From Leptospira sp. WS92.C1 (lineage in GTDB: Bacteria > Spirochaetota > Leptospiria > Leptospirales > Leptospiraceae), in contig NZ_CP162130.1 of assembly GCF_040833975.1 (NCBI RefSeq), positions 3,584,001-3,648,000 on the forward strand: a DNA stretch of 64,000 nt. Reading direction: 5' to 3'. Under the pieces are notes generated by a model. The model did no database searches, had not been told where the DNA came from, and saw nothing but the letters and a program-made list of their open reading frames with translations. The position numbers were made by a program, and so were the translations under genes. Shown here piece after piece: positions 19,337-28,866 of this stretch (position 1 is its first letter; each line of letters begins with the position of its first letter).

Positions 19337-21106
19337 ATGCGGATCCGTTTTCTTTTTATTACGACGTCGCCTTTATTCTTATCCCTATCTCTCCATGCAA
19401 ATTCATTTCTAAAAACGAATTCGGATGCGTTCTCTCCCAATTGGGACGGAAAAAACGACGTGATCGAATTTAGAATCTCGAAGTCCGCGCTTCCTCGTTT
19501 GTCGGATTGGGAGCTGGTGATCAAGAACGGGACGGATGACATCGTTAAGACGTTTCGCGCGGATCATAGACGGAAAAGAGGCTTTTCCCTAATACCGTTT
19601 TTGCAAGATGAATCCAAATTGGCTCCGATTGAAATCGTAGTTCCGGATACGATTTTTTGGACCGGAGATGATAAAAACGGATTTCTACTTCCGGACGGAG
19701 AATATAAATACAGACTGAGATTGATTACGGAAAATAAAGAAAATCTTTTATCCGAAGAAAAATCGATCGTGTTGGATTCTCGTCCTCCGAGCTCGGAAAT
19801 CAATGCAAAGGTTCGAGTTCTGTTTTTAAACGGAGACAAAACTTCCTCCAAGATCAACATTTCTCAAAAAATTTCCGGAGATTTCGGAGATACGTTTATC
19901 GGGGAATTTTTAGATTCGGAAGGAAGGATCGTAAAATCATACTCTTGGAGATTCAAAGAAGTTCCTTTCAACTTTAACTGGGACGGGACCGACTTTGCAA
20001 ACAAACAACTTCCAAACGGAATCTATTCTTATCGTTTAGTCGGAACCGATAAAGGCAAAAACGAATCCGTCTCGATTTTATCCGATCTTACGATTGCAAA
20101 CGAACCCATCGGTGTGAACCTTTTTGCGGATTCCAAACTCTATTCTTATTCGCCGGGAAGTATAAAAAATTCGGTTCGTTTTTCGTTTTTTATTTCTCCT
20201 AAGATCAAATCGGATTCTTATGAAGTTGAAATTTTTCAAAAAAAAGGAAACGAAGAAAGGTCGATCTATCGTTTTCGAGACACAGGAGAGCCTATCGGAG
20301 AATGGAAATGGGATTTGAGGGATCAATCCGGAAGTTTGGTTTCTCCCGGAACTTATTATCATCGACTTACGGTTCATAGCCGTTATGAACGTTATCTGTC
20401 CATTCCTTCCTCTTTTCAGGTTTCAAAAGAATTCTTTGATCTCGGAGTATCCGTTTCTTCCGGGGAATTTACACCTGATAACGACGGGAAAAACGACCTT
20501 CTCAAACTAACCCTTTCCGCAAAAGGAATCCCGATTCAATCCTGGGAAATTACGTTATACGAAATACCTCCTTATACTTCTCTCAAACGTAAAATTAAAA
20601 CCTGGTCCGGATCGGGTCAACCCGCAGAGGAAATTCTCTGGGAAGGGTTGGACGAAACGGGCGTTCGAGCGGGATCCTTGAGTGAGTTTTATTTCGAGTG
20701 GAAATATTCGGATATCTTGGGAAGAGAATCCAGCAACCAGGGCGCTAACTTTAAAACCGGAATCCTCGTCATAGAAGAAAATAAATCGCTTAGAATTTCG
20801 ATCCCGGAATCCCAGGTGGAGGCACGATGGTGGAGCCTACCCGGAAAAATCCGCTCCACGTTAGCCGCCTTTCCCGGTTATAAAATCGAATTACAGTCTC
20901 ATTCCTCTCACCAAGGAGACGAAGAAGTCAATCAAGTCAGCACGGAAGAAAGGGCAAGGGTTGCACTGGATTATTTTTTTTCAAAAACCGTTCCTTTTGG
21001 CAGAATTCGTTTTCGAGGTTACGGAGAAACTCTTCCTTTGATCCCCGGATCGGGAAAATACGAAGCCGATAAAAATCAGAGAATCGATTTTTATCTCTCG
21101 CAGTGA
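19337..21106 (+). CDS. Exported protein with gliding-type repeats and OmpA-like C-terminus
   Basis: About 589 residues. A signal peptide ([23 protein letters not shown]) follows the ATG at 19337; an ATG nine bases earlier (19328) is equally possible. The mature part starts with [18 protein letters not shown], a motif repeated near residue 375 as [16 protein letters not shown], each followed by FlgD/Ig-like modules with WDGTD...[10 protein letters not shown]. The last 130 residues look OmpA-like ([39 protein letters not shown]), which would bind peptidoglycan. Likely periplasmic or outer-membrane associated; function unknown. Its stop lies just before the NRDE gene. Confidence 0.75.
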   Translation: MRIRFLFITTSPLFLSLSLHANSFLKTNSDAFSPNWDGKNDVIEFRISKSALPRLSDWELVIKNGTDDIVKTFRADHRRKRGFSLIPFLQDESKLAPIEIVVPDTIFWTGDDKNGFLLPDGEYKYRLRLITENKENLLSEEKSIVLDSRPPSSEINAKVRVLFLNGDKTSSKINISQKISGDFGDTFIGEFLDSEGRIVKSYSWRFKEVPFNFNWDGTDFANKQLPNGIYSYRLVGTDKGKNESVSILSDLTIANEPIGVNLFADSKLYSYSPGSIKNSVRFSFFISPKIKSDSYEVEIFQKKGNEERSIYRFRDTGEPIGEWKWDLRDQSGSLVSPGTYYHRLTVHSRYERYLSIPSSFQVSKEFFDLGVSVSSGEFTPDNDGKNDLLKLTLSAKGIPIQSWEITLYEIPPYTSLKRKIKTWSGSGQPAEEILWEGLDETGVRAGSLSEFYFEWKYSDILGRESSNQGANFKTGILVIEENKSLRISIPESQVEARWWSLPGKIRSTLAAFPGYKIELQSHSSHQGDEEVNQVSTEERARVALDYFFSKTVPFGRIRFRGYGETLPLIPGSGKYEADKNQRIDFYLSQ

Positions 21107-21111
21107 ATCCT

Positions 21112-21855
21112 ATGTGTACGGCAATCATTTATAGAAATCCGGATCGGAACATTTTCGGTTTAGGTTTTAACAGAGACGAATCGGTAAAAAGAAAACCTTC
21201 TTTTTCTCCTCAAAAAATCGGAACCGGTCCGGTTTTTGCGATTGCTCCTTTGGACGGAGACTATGGAGGAACCTGGATCGGCGTAAATTCCTCTAAAGAA
21301 ATTTTTTGTCTTTTGAACTTTTACGAAGCGAATCTAAAATTATTGAAAAATCCCACTAGCCGAGGATTGCTTGTCCGCTCCTGTTTATTAAACGAAACCA
21401 AGCCGGAGCGATTGATTGATAAAAATCTCGCCGACTTTTATCCTTTCAAACTCGTACGAATCACATTGAAAAAAACGGAAATGTTCGTATGGGATGGCGA
21501 AAGTTTTTCTGCTTTTGAAAATCAAGAGGGGTTTCAAATTTTCGGAAGTTCATTTACGCAGGGACCCAAGGCTCAAATTTCTAGGGAGGCGGTCTTTCAA
21601 AAATATTTTTTGCCCGCGTCCTTACCCGATTCGAACGAGTTTTTAGACTTATCAAAAAGCTTCCTGACATCTCATATCCCTGAAAAGGGACCGCTTTCTT
21701 CATGCATGCATAGAAAGGACGCACACACAGTTTCAAAAACCGAAATCGTAATGAAAGAGAATTTGTTAACCATCACATACCAAGACGGACAACCTTGCGA
21801 ATCGCCGGACCCGATTGTTCTTAATTTGACTTTGACGAATTTTTCAGTCCTCTGA
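21112..21855 (+). CDS. NRDE (TANGO2/DUF833) family protein
   Basis: A 247-residue NRDE protein. It starts MCTAII, with Cys2 in the position expected of an N-terminal nucleophile hydrolase, and contains the name-giving NRDES-type motif as FNRDES, followed by [12 protein letters not shown]. This family includes human TANGO2, whose biochemical role (haem or lipid handling has been proposed) is still debated. Length is normal. The ATG at 21112 was chosen because it places Cys at position 2; an ORF start 9 bases earlier would bury it. It lies 5 bp after the OmpA-like gene. Confidence 0.85.
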   Translation: MCTAIIYRNPDRNIFGLGFNRDESVKRKPSFSPQKIGTGPVFAIAPLDGDYGGTWIGVNSSKEIFCLLNFYEANLKLLKNPTSRGLLVRSCLLNETKPERLIDKNLADFYPFKLVRITLKKTEMFVWDGESFSAFENQEGFQIFGSSFTQGPKAQISREAVFQKYFLPASLPDSNEFLDLSKSFLTSHIPEKGPLSSCMHRKDAHTVSKTEIVMKENLLTITYQDGQPCESPDPIVLNLTLTNFSVL

Positions 21856-21866
21856 TCATTGAACTT

Positions 21867-22247
21867 ATGGCAGGCACAAAGTCCTTATTCGACGACTCTT
21901 TCGAGTATAGAGATCCCGCGATTCAAAAAAGAAAGAACGCCAGAGTCAAGATCAATCTAGAAGCCGAGATGTCCATAAAAGGCAAACAAGAAAGACATCC
22001 GGTCACCATTCTCGATATAGGAACCGGAGGAGTTGCACTGGATTCTCGATTGACGATGTTTGAAGGAGATCGAATTCATCTTCATACGAAAATTAACGGA
22101 AAAGATCTTACATTGGAAGCGGAAATCATTCGTTCTTCCGGAAAAAAGGCCAATAGTATTTTCGTAAATATCGCCGATGAACACAGAGACGAGATCCAAG
22201 AACTCATTCACAAAAAGTTTTTTGAAAAAGAAAAAAAACTAAACTAA
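21867..22247 (+). CDS. PilZ-domain protein
   Basis: A 126-residue protein consisting of one PilZ domain. The c-di-GMP binding signature is visible: RKNAR (an RxxxR-type motif at about 22-26) and DIGTGGV (a D/NxSxxG-type motif at about 51-57, with Thr for Ser). The first 20 residues are hydrophilic and the tail is Lys-rich. A role as a small c-di-GMP effector is inferred. It lies 11 bp after the NRDE gene and may share its transcript. Confidence 0.85.
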   Translation: MAGTKSLFDDSFEYRDPAIQKRKNARVKINLEAEMSIKGKQERHPVTILDIGTGGVALDSRLTMFEGDRIHLHTKINGKDLTLEAEIIRSSGKKANSIFVNIADEHRDEIQELIHKKFFEKEKKLN

Positions 22248-22414
22248 TCTCCGCTTCGTTCATTCCGATTTTTTAAATGCAAAATTCCCACGTTTTTCAT
22301 TCCGAAAACAAAATTCATTCTTCCTAAAATTCCGTAAGTTGCTTTTCTTTCTTGAAAACAAAATGAGAATTTCGATTGATCAATCCAACTCAAATGTCAT
22401 AAAATTTATCTCAA

Positions 22415-23071
22415 ATGGATCAAAAATTAGTATCTCCCAAAGAAAGTCTGTATGCGAGACTGTTCGCGCGTTTTTACGATCGTTTTATGAACCGGATTGA
22501 AACAACAACCTTATTTGAAAGGAGAAAACAACTGATCCGACCTTTAAAAGGAAAAGTTCTAGAAATCGGAAGCGGAACCGGAATCAACTTTCCTCTTTAT
22601 GGATCGGAGGCAGACGTCCTCGCAATCGAGCCTTCCTCAGCCATGATGGATAAAGCAAAGGAAAAAATTACATCGTTTCAATCCAATTCCGATCACGGGA
22701 CAATTCGGACCGAGCTTTTAGGAATCGGAGATCCCGCATTGGAATCCCTCGTTCCGCCCAAAAGTATGGATGCCGTCATTTTTACTTTGGTTTTGTGTAC
22801 GATTCCGGATCCGGAATCCGCGATCCGATTTGCAAAGTCCAGATTGAAAAAGGGAGGCAAGGTTCTGATTCTGGAACACGTAAGGGCATCGTCCAGAGCC
22901 GGAAGATATTTACAAAACATTATAAATCCATTATGGACAAAGTTCGCGCAAGGATGCAATCTCAATCGGGATCCGGAATCGATTTTAAAATCCGAAGGAT
23001 TTCGCACAGTCACAGAAGAACATTTTCAAAATACATTACCTTTTTATTATGCCATTTATGAACTGATTTAA
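22415..23071 (+). CDS. Class I SAM-dependent methyltransferase
   Basis: A 218-residue methyltransferase of the UbiE/methyltransferase-11 type. Motif I is VLEIGSGTGINFPLY (about 49-63), the acidic motif II is AIEPSSAMM, and motif IV/post-I is DAVIFTLVLCTIPDPESA, followed by LKKGGKVLILEHV. It resembles METTL7-like small-molecule or lipid methyltransferases by its NPLWTKFAQGCNLNRDP segment. No substrate can be assigned. Stands alone between a 167-bp spacer and a repeat element. Confidence 0.85.
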   Translation: MDQKLVSPKESLYARLFARFYDRFMNRIETTTLFERRKQLIRPLKGKVLEIGSGTGINFPLYGSEADVLAIEPSSAMMDKAKEKITSFQSNSDHGTIRTELLGIGDPALESLVPPKSMDAVIFTLVLCTIPDPESAIRFAKSRLKKGGKVLILEHVRASSRAGRYLQNIINPLWTKFAQGCNLNRDPESILKSEGFRTVTEEHFQNTLPFYYAIYELI

Positions 23072-23097
23072 AAACAGCAGAACGATCGATCCAGTAT

Positions 23098-23188
23098 AAC
23101 TCAGCGTCTCATTCCCTGGAGCAACTCAATGTTATACTCCCTATGGGTCGTGTAGCAAGGTCATTCGACGAGAGCGAGATGCTGAGTT
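23098..23188. repeat. 91-bp element with 13-bp inverted ends and the CCATAGGGAGT module
   Basis: The segment begins AACTCAGCGTCTC (23098-23110) and ends GAGATGCTGAGTT (23176-23188), inverted repeats with one mismatch. Between them is the reverse complement of the dispersed module CGACCCATAGGGAGTATAACATTGAGTT. Size and ends suggest a MITE-like or REP-like unit. Confidence 0.5.
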
Positions 23189-23325
23189 GCCTTTGGGACA
23201 GATTCTTATATAAAAAAGATCGATTCAGATTGTAAAATGATAGCCGACATAAATCGTCTCAAAAGGAATCATCTATTATTTCGCAAGAATTGAATTTTGA
23301 GCGCCCATTTTCCGAGACTATAAGT

Positions 23326-24135
23326 ATGAAGTCTGCATTGGGAATGTTAATCGCAATTTTGGCTCTTTTTCCCGTCTCCATTTCCGCGGATTTCGCAAGT
23401 AACGGTGCGACTCACCTCGTTCGTGTCGAGAAAGGGCTCAAATTTAACGAGTTTCTGATCCAGTCTCTGAATTCTTCCGTCTCCAATATCGGTTCCGAAG
23501 CGGACAAAGTTCTTTATAAACGAATCATTCAACATCACGTTGAAACCAACCAGCTTTACTTTCAATTTGATCTTGAACGATCCTATGCAGAGCTCAAGCG
23601 TACTCAGGATTTATTAGTAATCTTGTATTCTGATATGATCGAATCCAGTAAAAAGACGATCCGCGCCGAACTCAAAACATTGGGACACAGAGCCATTCGA
23701 GAAATAGAAACAAAGCCGAAAAAACATTTGGAACTGGGTTATCGGGAATTAGCCGCTGCGGAACAAAAAAAACTCATAGCGGACAATACAAGACCCTATC
23801 TCCAACCGATCAAATTGGAATCACTTTACGAATCCTTAAAGTTACTCAAACAGTCCAGAAAGTATATGATTCTCCTTGCGATGGAATATCTTTCCGATTT
23901 TCCGCCGGATCCCGAAAGCGAAGACTTTGTGGGAATCTTAAACGAAATCAATCGAGCTATGTTTTCCAGAAAGGACGAGTTTGCCAGAATTCATTTTGAC
24001 AATCATTTCCATATCTATTCCGGCGAAAATCTTTACGATACTTTCTGGCTCAATCCGGCTCTCGAAGAATTGGAAAAACCTCTCGGTGAGATCGACGCCG
24101 CTTATCTGAGACCGAGGCGAAAAGCCAAACGTTAA
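23326..24135 (+). CDS. Exported helical protein of unknown function
   Basis: A 269-residue protein with a signal peptide ([21 protein letters not shown]) and no lipobox Cys, so probably periplasmic. The mature part is almost all helical and charged, with segments such as [35 protein letters not shown], and ends with a basic RPRRKAKR tail. I do not recognise a family; it looks like a conserved Leptospira hypothetical. The ATG at 23326 was chosen over the longer ORF because the signal peptide begins there. The 44-bp tandem array begins 10 bp after its stop. Confidence 0.7.
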   Translation: MKSALGMLIAILALFPVSISADFASNGATHLVRVEKGLKFNEFLIQSLNSSVSNIGSEADKVLYKRIIQHHVETNQLYFQFDLERSYAELKRTQDLLVILYSDMIESSKKTIRAELKTLGHRAIREIETKPKKHLELGYRELAAAEQKKLIADNTRPYLQPIKLESLYESLKLLKQSRKYMILLAMEYLSDFPPDPESEDFVGILNEINRAMFSRKDEFARIHFDNHFHIYSGENLYDTFWLNPALEELEKPLGEIDAAYLRPRRKAKR

Positions 24136-24145
24136 AAGCAAGGAA

Positions 24146-24572
24146 AACTCAATGTCACGCTCTCTATGGATCGCGCTCCCGCTACGCTGAACTCAATGTC
24201 ACGCTCTCTATGGATCGCGCTCCCGCTACGCTGAACTCAATGTCACGCTCTCTATGGATCGCGCTCCCGCTACGCTGAACTCAATGTCACGCTCTCTATG
24301 GATCGCGCTCCCGCTACGCTGAACTCAATGTCACGCTCTCTATGGATCGCGCTCCCGCTACGCTGAACTCAATGTCACGCTCTCTATGGATCGCGCTCCC
24401 GCTACGCTGAACTCAATGTCACGCTCTCTATGGATCGCGCTCCCGCTACGCTGAACTCAATGTCACGCTCTCTATGGATCGCGCTCCCGCTACGCTGAAC
24501 TCAATGTCACGCTCTCTATGGATCGCGCTCCCGCTACGCTGAACTCAATGTCACGCTCTCTATGGATCGCGC
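24146..24572. repeat. Perfect 44-bp tandem repeat array, about 9.7 copies
   Basis: Units begin at 24146, 24190, 24234 and so on every 44 bp to 24542; the tenth is cut at 24572. All copies appear identical. Each unit contains AACTCAATGTCAC followed by CTCTCTATGGATCGCG and a GCTCCCGCTACGCTG tail. The unit is not a multiple of three and no gene spans it. Its reverse complement (CCATAGAGAGCGTGACATTGAGTT) is homologous to the dispersed CCATAGGGAGT module and to the 87-bp array at 53481. Likely length-variable. Confidence 0.95.
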
Positions 24573-24588
24573 GACAGGATCGATGCGT

Positions 24589-24649
24589 GGTCAAGTTATT
24601 GAAATGAAGGAACGATTCCGGTCCTTTCGAAAAATACAATAACTTGACC
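24589..24649. repeat. Long hairpin with perfect 13-bp arms next to the tandem array
   Basis: GGTCAAGTTATTG (24589-24601) and CAATAACTTGACC (24637-24649) are perfect inverted arms around 35 bases; an inner GAAAGGA/TCCTTTC-like pairing may extend the stem. It is not followed by a T-tract, so it is not a standard terminator. Confidence 0.6.
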
Positions 24650-24795
24650 GAAGCGGAGAGCCTGGTGGGCCTTTATAAAATCGAATTCTTTTGATTCTGC
24701 CAATCATCGCCCACGCGCCCAAATTCATTTTTTTCCGATTCGATTTCAAGAAATTCAGGTGACAGGGATCTACTCTCGAGATACACCCTATCCTT

Positions 24796-26838
24796 GTGTT
24801 AGAACTGAGTTGCCCCAACTGCGGCGCCCCCATACCGTTTCAAAGTAAGGCTTCGATTTACGGAGTCTGTCCGAATTGTAAGACTCTGACCCTTCAAAAA
24901 AACCAAACCCTCGAAAGTCTCGGGAAGGCCGGAGAGCTTGTTCCGGATCTTTCTCCGATTCAGATCGGTACTTCCGGCAAAACGAAGGACGGAATCGGCT
25001 TTCAGGTCGTGGGCAGAATTCAACAACGATACAGCCTGGGAACTTGGAACGAATGGCACGCGATTTCCCATGACGGAACTTCCATCTGGCTCGCGGAAGC
25101 CCAAGGTCAGTTCATGATCACTCAGTTAAAACCCACCTCTCAAGATGAAATTTTTCCGGAACACGACGCGATTCAAAACTTGGACTCTCCTCCCGATGTT
25201 TATTTTATTTCCTCGAGAACTTCCAAACAACCTCTGAGAGCCGGCGATACTCTTGATATCGATAAAGAAACTTGGATGATCCGAGAAATCGGAGTCGCTA
25301 CTTGTGTCGCCGGAGAGGGCGAATTGCCGGTCGGGTTTCGAACCGGAACCACATCGGTTCTTCTGGATCTGGCAAACGATCAGGGCTGGTTTGCTACATT
25401 AGATTATTCTCATTTTCCTCCTTTGTATTTTCGGGGAATGATCTACAATTTTGATCAGATTCAATTTATCAATCTCAGAGATCCGAAAGCGTTTATCGGT
25501 TTTCAAAAAGTGGAGCAGGCAAAGGCGATTCAATGTTTGGGTTGCGGCGCTTCTTTGAGTCAAAGAAGTCCCGATTTTTCAAAATCCGTCGGCTGCGAAT
25601 ATTGTGGAACCGTGATGGACACGAGCAAAGACGAGCTCAAGATTCTTTCCAAATTTCAAGAAGTCATCAAAGACAAAGTATTTCTTCCCCCCGGAACCAA
25701 ACTCGCACTCAAGGGAAAGGAATGCGAGGTATTGGGAGTCGTTAAAAAATCCGTCCATGCGGACGGCCAAATTTTTCCTTGGACCGAATACCTTCTGCAT
25801 TTCACCGGCGGGTATTACTGGCTGAATGAAACGAACGGACACTGGACGATTTTCGAACCGGTTCCTTTTATTCCGAGAACGATCCCAGGCTCGTATCCTC
25901 CCAAAAAGAACTTTCAAAAAGAAGAATACAAATTGTTCAATTCTTCAAATGCGAGAACCGATTTTGCGTTTGGAGAATTTTACTACAAGATTCATGCGGG
26001 TGATAGCGCCGAACTCGCCGACTTTATCGCGCCTCCGAAGATGCTTTCCTCCGAAAAAACCAAAAATGAAATTTTTTGGTCCATCGGAGAATACGTAACA
26101 GTCGACGATCTCAAAAAATCGATCCAAGGAGAAGTGGAACTTCCTGCTCCGGAAGGAATCGGCGCGGCACAACCGAATCCTTTTACAAAATTAAGAAAAC
26201 GGAATGTAAAAATCGCAACCTGGCTTTCGGCGATTATGCTCGTGATTCAAATCGGTTTTTGCATGAATTCCCAAGACAAGGAAGTTTTTTCAAAAGAATA
26301 TTCGTATGTTCGAAACCCCGTTCCGGGAGGAACTACGGATTTTTCGTTTGTAACCGAAACGTTCCGGATGGAAGGGAATTCAAGACAAAATGTTCAGATC
26401 AAAATAAACGTTCCCGCTCTTTCCAATCATTATATCTATTATTCCCTGGCTTTGATCAACACACAGACCGACATCGCATACGACACCGGTTTGGAAGTCA
26501 GTTATTACGAAGGTGTGGACGACGGAGAAAGTTGGACGGAAGGAGATAGATCCGCAGATGTGATCATCGGAGAGGTCCCTCCGGGGGAATATTATCTCAG
26601 GATAGAATCCGAATCCGATTTTCAAAGAGGAAAAGGAACCGATACGACCCTTAGCATTCGAAGAGACGTGGATCAGTCGATGTATTACTTTCTCTTTTTA
26701 ATTATGATCTGGTTACCGGTTCCGTATTCTTTATTTAGAAGTTTTTCCTTTGAAACTTCGCGAAATGAGAACAGCGATTTTGCGCCGAGTAGCTCGTCTG
26801 ATTCGGATGACGACGATTCCTCTTACAGTGAGGATTGA
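24796..26838 (+). CDS. DUF4178 membrane-associated protein with two zinc ribbons
   Basis: A 680-residue protein. A zinc ribbon (CPNCGAP...CPNCKT) starts it; a first DUF4178 domain follows (about 55-215, [17 protein letters not shown]), then a second zinc ribbon near 248 (CLGCGAS...CEYCGT) and a second DUF4178 domain (about 290-430, [24 protein letters not shown]). Two membrane segments follow, near 472-492 and 627-650, with an exposed domain between and a Ser/Asp-rich tail. The start is a GTG. DUF4178 genes commonly neighbour SpeE-like membrane proteins, as here. The likely site is the inner membrane; the biochemical role is unknown. Confidence 0.85.
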   Translation: MLELSCPNCGAPIPFQSKASIYGVCPNCKTLTLQKNQTLESLGKAGELVPDLSPIQIGTSGKTKDGIGFQVVGRIQQRYSLGTWNEWHAISHDGTSIWLAEAQGQFMITQLKPTSQDEIFPEHDAIQNLDSPPDVYFISSRTSKQPLRAGDTLDIDKETWMIREIGVATCVAGEGELPVGFRTGTTSVLLDLANDQGWFATLDYSHFPPLYFRGMIYNFDQIQFINLRDPKAFIGFQKVEQAKAIQCLGCGASLSQRSPDFSKSVGCEYCGTVMDTSKDELKILSKFQEVIKDKVFLPPGTKLALKGKECEVLGVVKKSVHADGQIFPWTEYLLHFTGGYYWLNETNGHWTIFEPVPFIPRTIPGSYPPKKNFQKEEYKLFNSSNARTDFAFGEFYYKIHAGDSAELADFIAPPKMLSSEKTKNEIFWSIGEYVTVDDLKKSIQGEVELPAPEGIGAAQPNPFTKLRKRNVKIATWLSAIMLVIQIGFCMNSQDKEVFSKEYSYVRNPVPGGTTDFSFVTETFRMEGNSRQNVQIKINVPALSNHYIYYSLALINTQTDIAYDTGLEVSYYEGVDDGESWTEGDRSADVIIGEVPPGEYYLRIESESDFQRGKGTDTTLSIRRDVDQSMYYFLFLIMIWLPVPYSLFRSFSFETSRNENSDFAPSSSSDSDDDDSSYSED

Positions 26839-26895
26839 TATGATAACGATTCTATTTTTAATTCTAAGATCTATGAAACGAAAAAGGAACATTTT

Positions 26896-27090
26896 ATGAA
26901 TTTTTTAAAACCTCTTTTGTACCCGCTTTACGCGATCGGTCTGACGAGTTATTTAACCTATACGAACTTTTACGGTGGAGGATCGAGCAATGTGGATGAA
27001 ATCGAAAACGTTCCCAAAACTGTAAGAGAGAATCCCGGGGTTTACCGATCTCATTATACGAACTTTATGCGATATTCGGGAGGAAAATAA
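26896..27090 (+). CDS. Small membrane-anchored protein in DUF4178/SpeE operon
   Basis: A 64-residue protein: a hydrophobic N-terminal segment (LLYPLYAIGLTSYLTYTNFYG), a Gly/Ser turn and a soluble tail with VRENPGVYRSHYTNFMRYSGG. No family recognised. Its position, 57 bp after the DUF4178 gene and 6 bp before the SpeE-like gene, suggests a shared transcript and a shared complex. The ATG follows AAAAAGGAACATTTT. Confidence 0.75.
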   Translation: MNFLKPLLYPLYAIGLTSYLTYTNFYGGGSSNVDEIENVPKTVRENPGVYRSHYTNFMRYSGGK

Positions 27091-27096
27091 TTCCTT

Positions 27097-28593
27097 TTGC
27101 AAACTGCTCTTTATATTTCCGTACTCATTATTTCCTCCTGCGGTCTCGTCTATGAGCTGTTAGCTGGAACCATTGCTTCCTATCTTCTCGGAGAAACGGT
27201 AACTCAATTTTCGCTCATCATCGGGACTTATCTTTTTTCAATGGGAGTCGGATCCTGGTTATCCAAATATGTAGAAAAAGATCTGATTCCAAAATTTTTA
27301 GAGATAGAATTGGCGATCGGACTCGTAGGTGGCTTTAGCGCGGCGATTCTTTATTTAAGTTTCGGACAGATTCGATTCTTCCAGATTCCTTTGTTTTTAT
27401 TGGTGATCCTCGTCGGAATTTTAGTCGGTCTCGAGATTCCGGTCCTGCTTAGAATTCTCAAAAAAGAGCTTCAATTTAAGGAACTTGTATCCAGAGTTTT
27501 GAGTTTGGATTACGTGGGGGCTTTGCTTGCGTCGATTTTGTTTCCAATTGTATTTGCCCCTAAATTGGGGTTGATTCGAACCAGCTTTCTTTTCGGAATT
27601 TTGAACGCTGGGGTCGCACTTTGGGGAACCTGGGCTTTGCCGCTAAAATATTCTCGAATGATTTTACTCAGGGCCCAATCCGTGATCGTTCTTTCTCTTT
27701 TGATCCTTGGGTTTTCATTTTCGGATTTGATCACCTATTATAGCGAAGAAACCCTTTATACGGATGAGATCATTTTATCAAAACAATCGCAGTTCCAGAG
27801 AATCATAGTCACTCGCTGGAAAAATGAAATTCGACTTTTTTTAAACGGACACTTACAATTTTCATCCAGAGACGAATATCGATATCACGAAACGCTGGTT
27901 CATCCTTCCATCCTCGCTCATCCGTATCCAAAAAATGTCCTGGTTCTTGGGGGAGGAGACGGACTTGCGGTTCGGGAAATTCTCAAACACGAAAAAATAG
28001 AATCCGTCACCTTAGTGGATCTGGATCCTGCGGTAACCGGTTTGTTTACGGATCACCCCGTTCTCAAAGAACTCAATCAAGGGAGTTTAAAAAATCCGAA
28101 AGTAAAAGTGATCAATACGGACGCGTTTGTTTGGTTGGAGGAATCGGACCAAATCTTTGATGTGGTGATCATTGATTTTCCGGATCCGAGCAACTTTTCT
28201 TTGGGTAAACTTTACACTACGGCGTTCTTTCACGTTCTCAAAAGAAGAATGAACGAAAGTTCCGTTTTGGAAATTCAATCCACTTCTCCGTTATTTGCTC
28301 GTTCTTCGTATTGGTGTATCGAACGAACCATCTCTTCTTTGGGATTTAAAACGACACCCTTACACGTCTATGTTCCTTCCTTCGGAGAATGGGGTTTTGT
28401 TGTTGCAAGTCAAAGGCCGATTCGATTTAAAAAAGAATTTCCGGAGCATCTCAAATTTTTAAACGAAGAAGAACTCAAATCGATTCAAGCGTTTCCACAA
28501 GATATGTCTCGAATTCCCGTAGAAATCAATCGTCTTGATAACCAAGCCTTGGTTCGCTACTATGATCGAGAATGGAATCGGATTTTGGACTGA
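27097..28593 (+). CDS. Membrane-fused spermidine synthase-like protein
   Basis: A 498-residue protein with an N-terminal membrane region (about seven spans, residues 5-225) fused to a SpeE-type Rossmann domain. The latter shows [16 protein letters not shown] (about 283-298), VDLDPAV, and [11 protein letters not shown] near 355 where the aminopropyltransferase Asp is expected. Such fusions occur with DUF4178 partners in many bacteria; whether they make polyamines is not settled. The start is a TTG, preceded by GGAGG at about 13 bases. No SpeD (AdoMet decarboxylase) is seen in the window. Confidence 0.85.
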   Translation: MQTALYISVLIISSCGLVYELLAGTIASYLLGETVTQFSLIIGTYLFSMGVGSWLSKYVEKDLIPKFLEIELAIGLVGGFSAAILYLSFGQIRFFQIPLFLLVILVGILVGLEIPVLLRILKKELQFKELVSRVLSLDYVGALLASILFPIVFAPKLGLIRTSFLFGILNAGVALWGTWALPLKYSRMILLRAQSVIVLSLLILGFSFSDLITYYSEETLYTDEIILSKQSQFQRIIVTRWKNEIRLFLNGHLQFSSRDEYRYHETLVHPSILAHPYPKNVLVLGGGDGLAVREILKHEKIESVTLVDLDPAVTGLFTDHPVLKELNQGSLKNPKVKVINTDAFVWLEESDQIFDVVIIDFPDPSNFSLGKLYTTAFFHVLKRRMNESSVLEIQSTSPLFARSSYWCIERTISSLGFKTTPLHVYVPSFGEWGFVVASQRPIRFKKEFPEHLKFLNEEELKSIQAFPQDMSRIPVEINRLDNQALVRYYDREWNRILD

Positions 28594-28614
28594 AAGTTTA
28601 ACAAGAGTCGATTT

Positions 28615-28628
28615 GTAGGAACTCCTAC
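28615..28628. repeat. Dispersed palindrome GTAGGAACTCCTAC
   Basis: Consensus copy (reverse-complement form) just after the SpeE-like gene. Confidence 0.75.
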
Positions 28629-28814
28629 AATCCTCTGTAAAATTTGCGGGCCCCGCAAATCGACCCATAGGGAGATTTGCGTTGAAGTTACTCCCGAGTC
28701 TCATGCTTCGGCTTTCTATGGCGCTCAGCAGGGAGCGGAGGCGGGAAAGAGTCGGGAGACGTTTCTCTATCAGAAAAATCTACTTTTGTCAAATCTATAT
28801 TTCTCTCAGATTTT

Positions 28815-28828
28815 GTAGGAGTTCCTAC
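28815..28828. repeat. Dispersed palindrome GTAGGAGTTCCTAC
   Basis: Consensus copy, 39 bp outside the 5' end of IS copy 2, the same distance as at copy 1. Confidence 0.75.
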
Positions 28829-28866
28829 AATCTTCTGTGAAACAGCGATTGCCCCCACCCAATTTT

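Larger units (their letters stand above)
28594..28866. other. Repeat-rich segment flanking IS copy 2
   Basis: Contains palindromes at 28615-28628 and 28815-28828, a CGACCCATAGGGAGATTTGCGTTGAAG module near 28665, a TTTCTCTATCAGAAAAAT module near 28760-28780, and a CCCCCACCCAATTTT sequence touching the IS end. No gene seen. Confidence 0.6.

Noticed and set aside
24146..24572. CRISPR array
   Set aside because: Units are contiguous perfect tandem copies with no unique spacers and no cas genes nearby.
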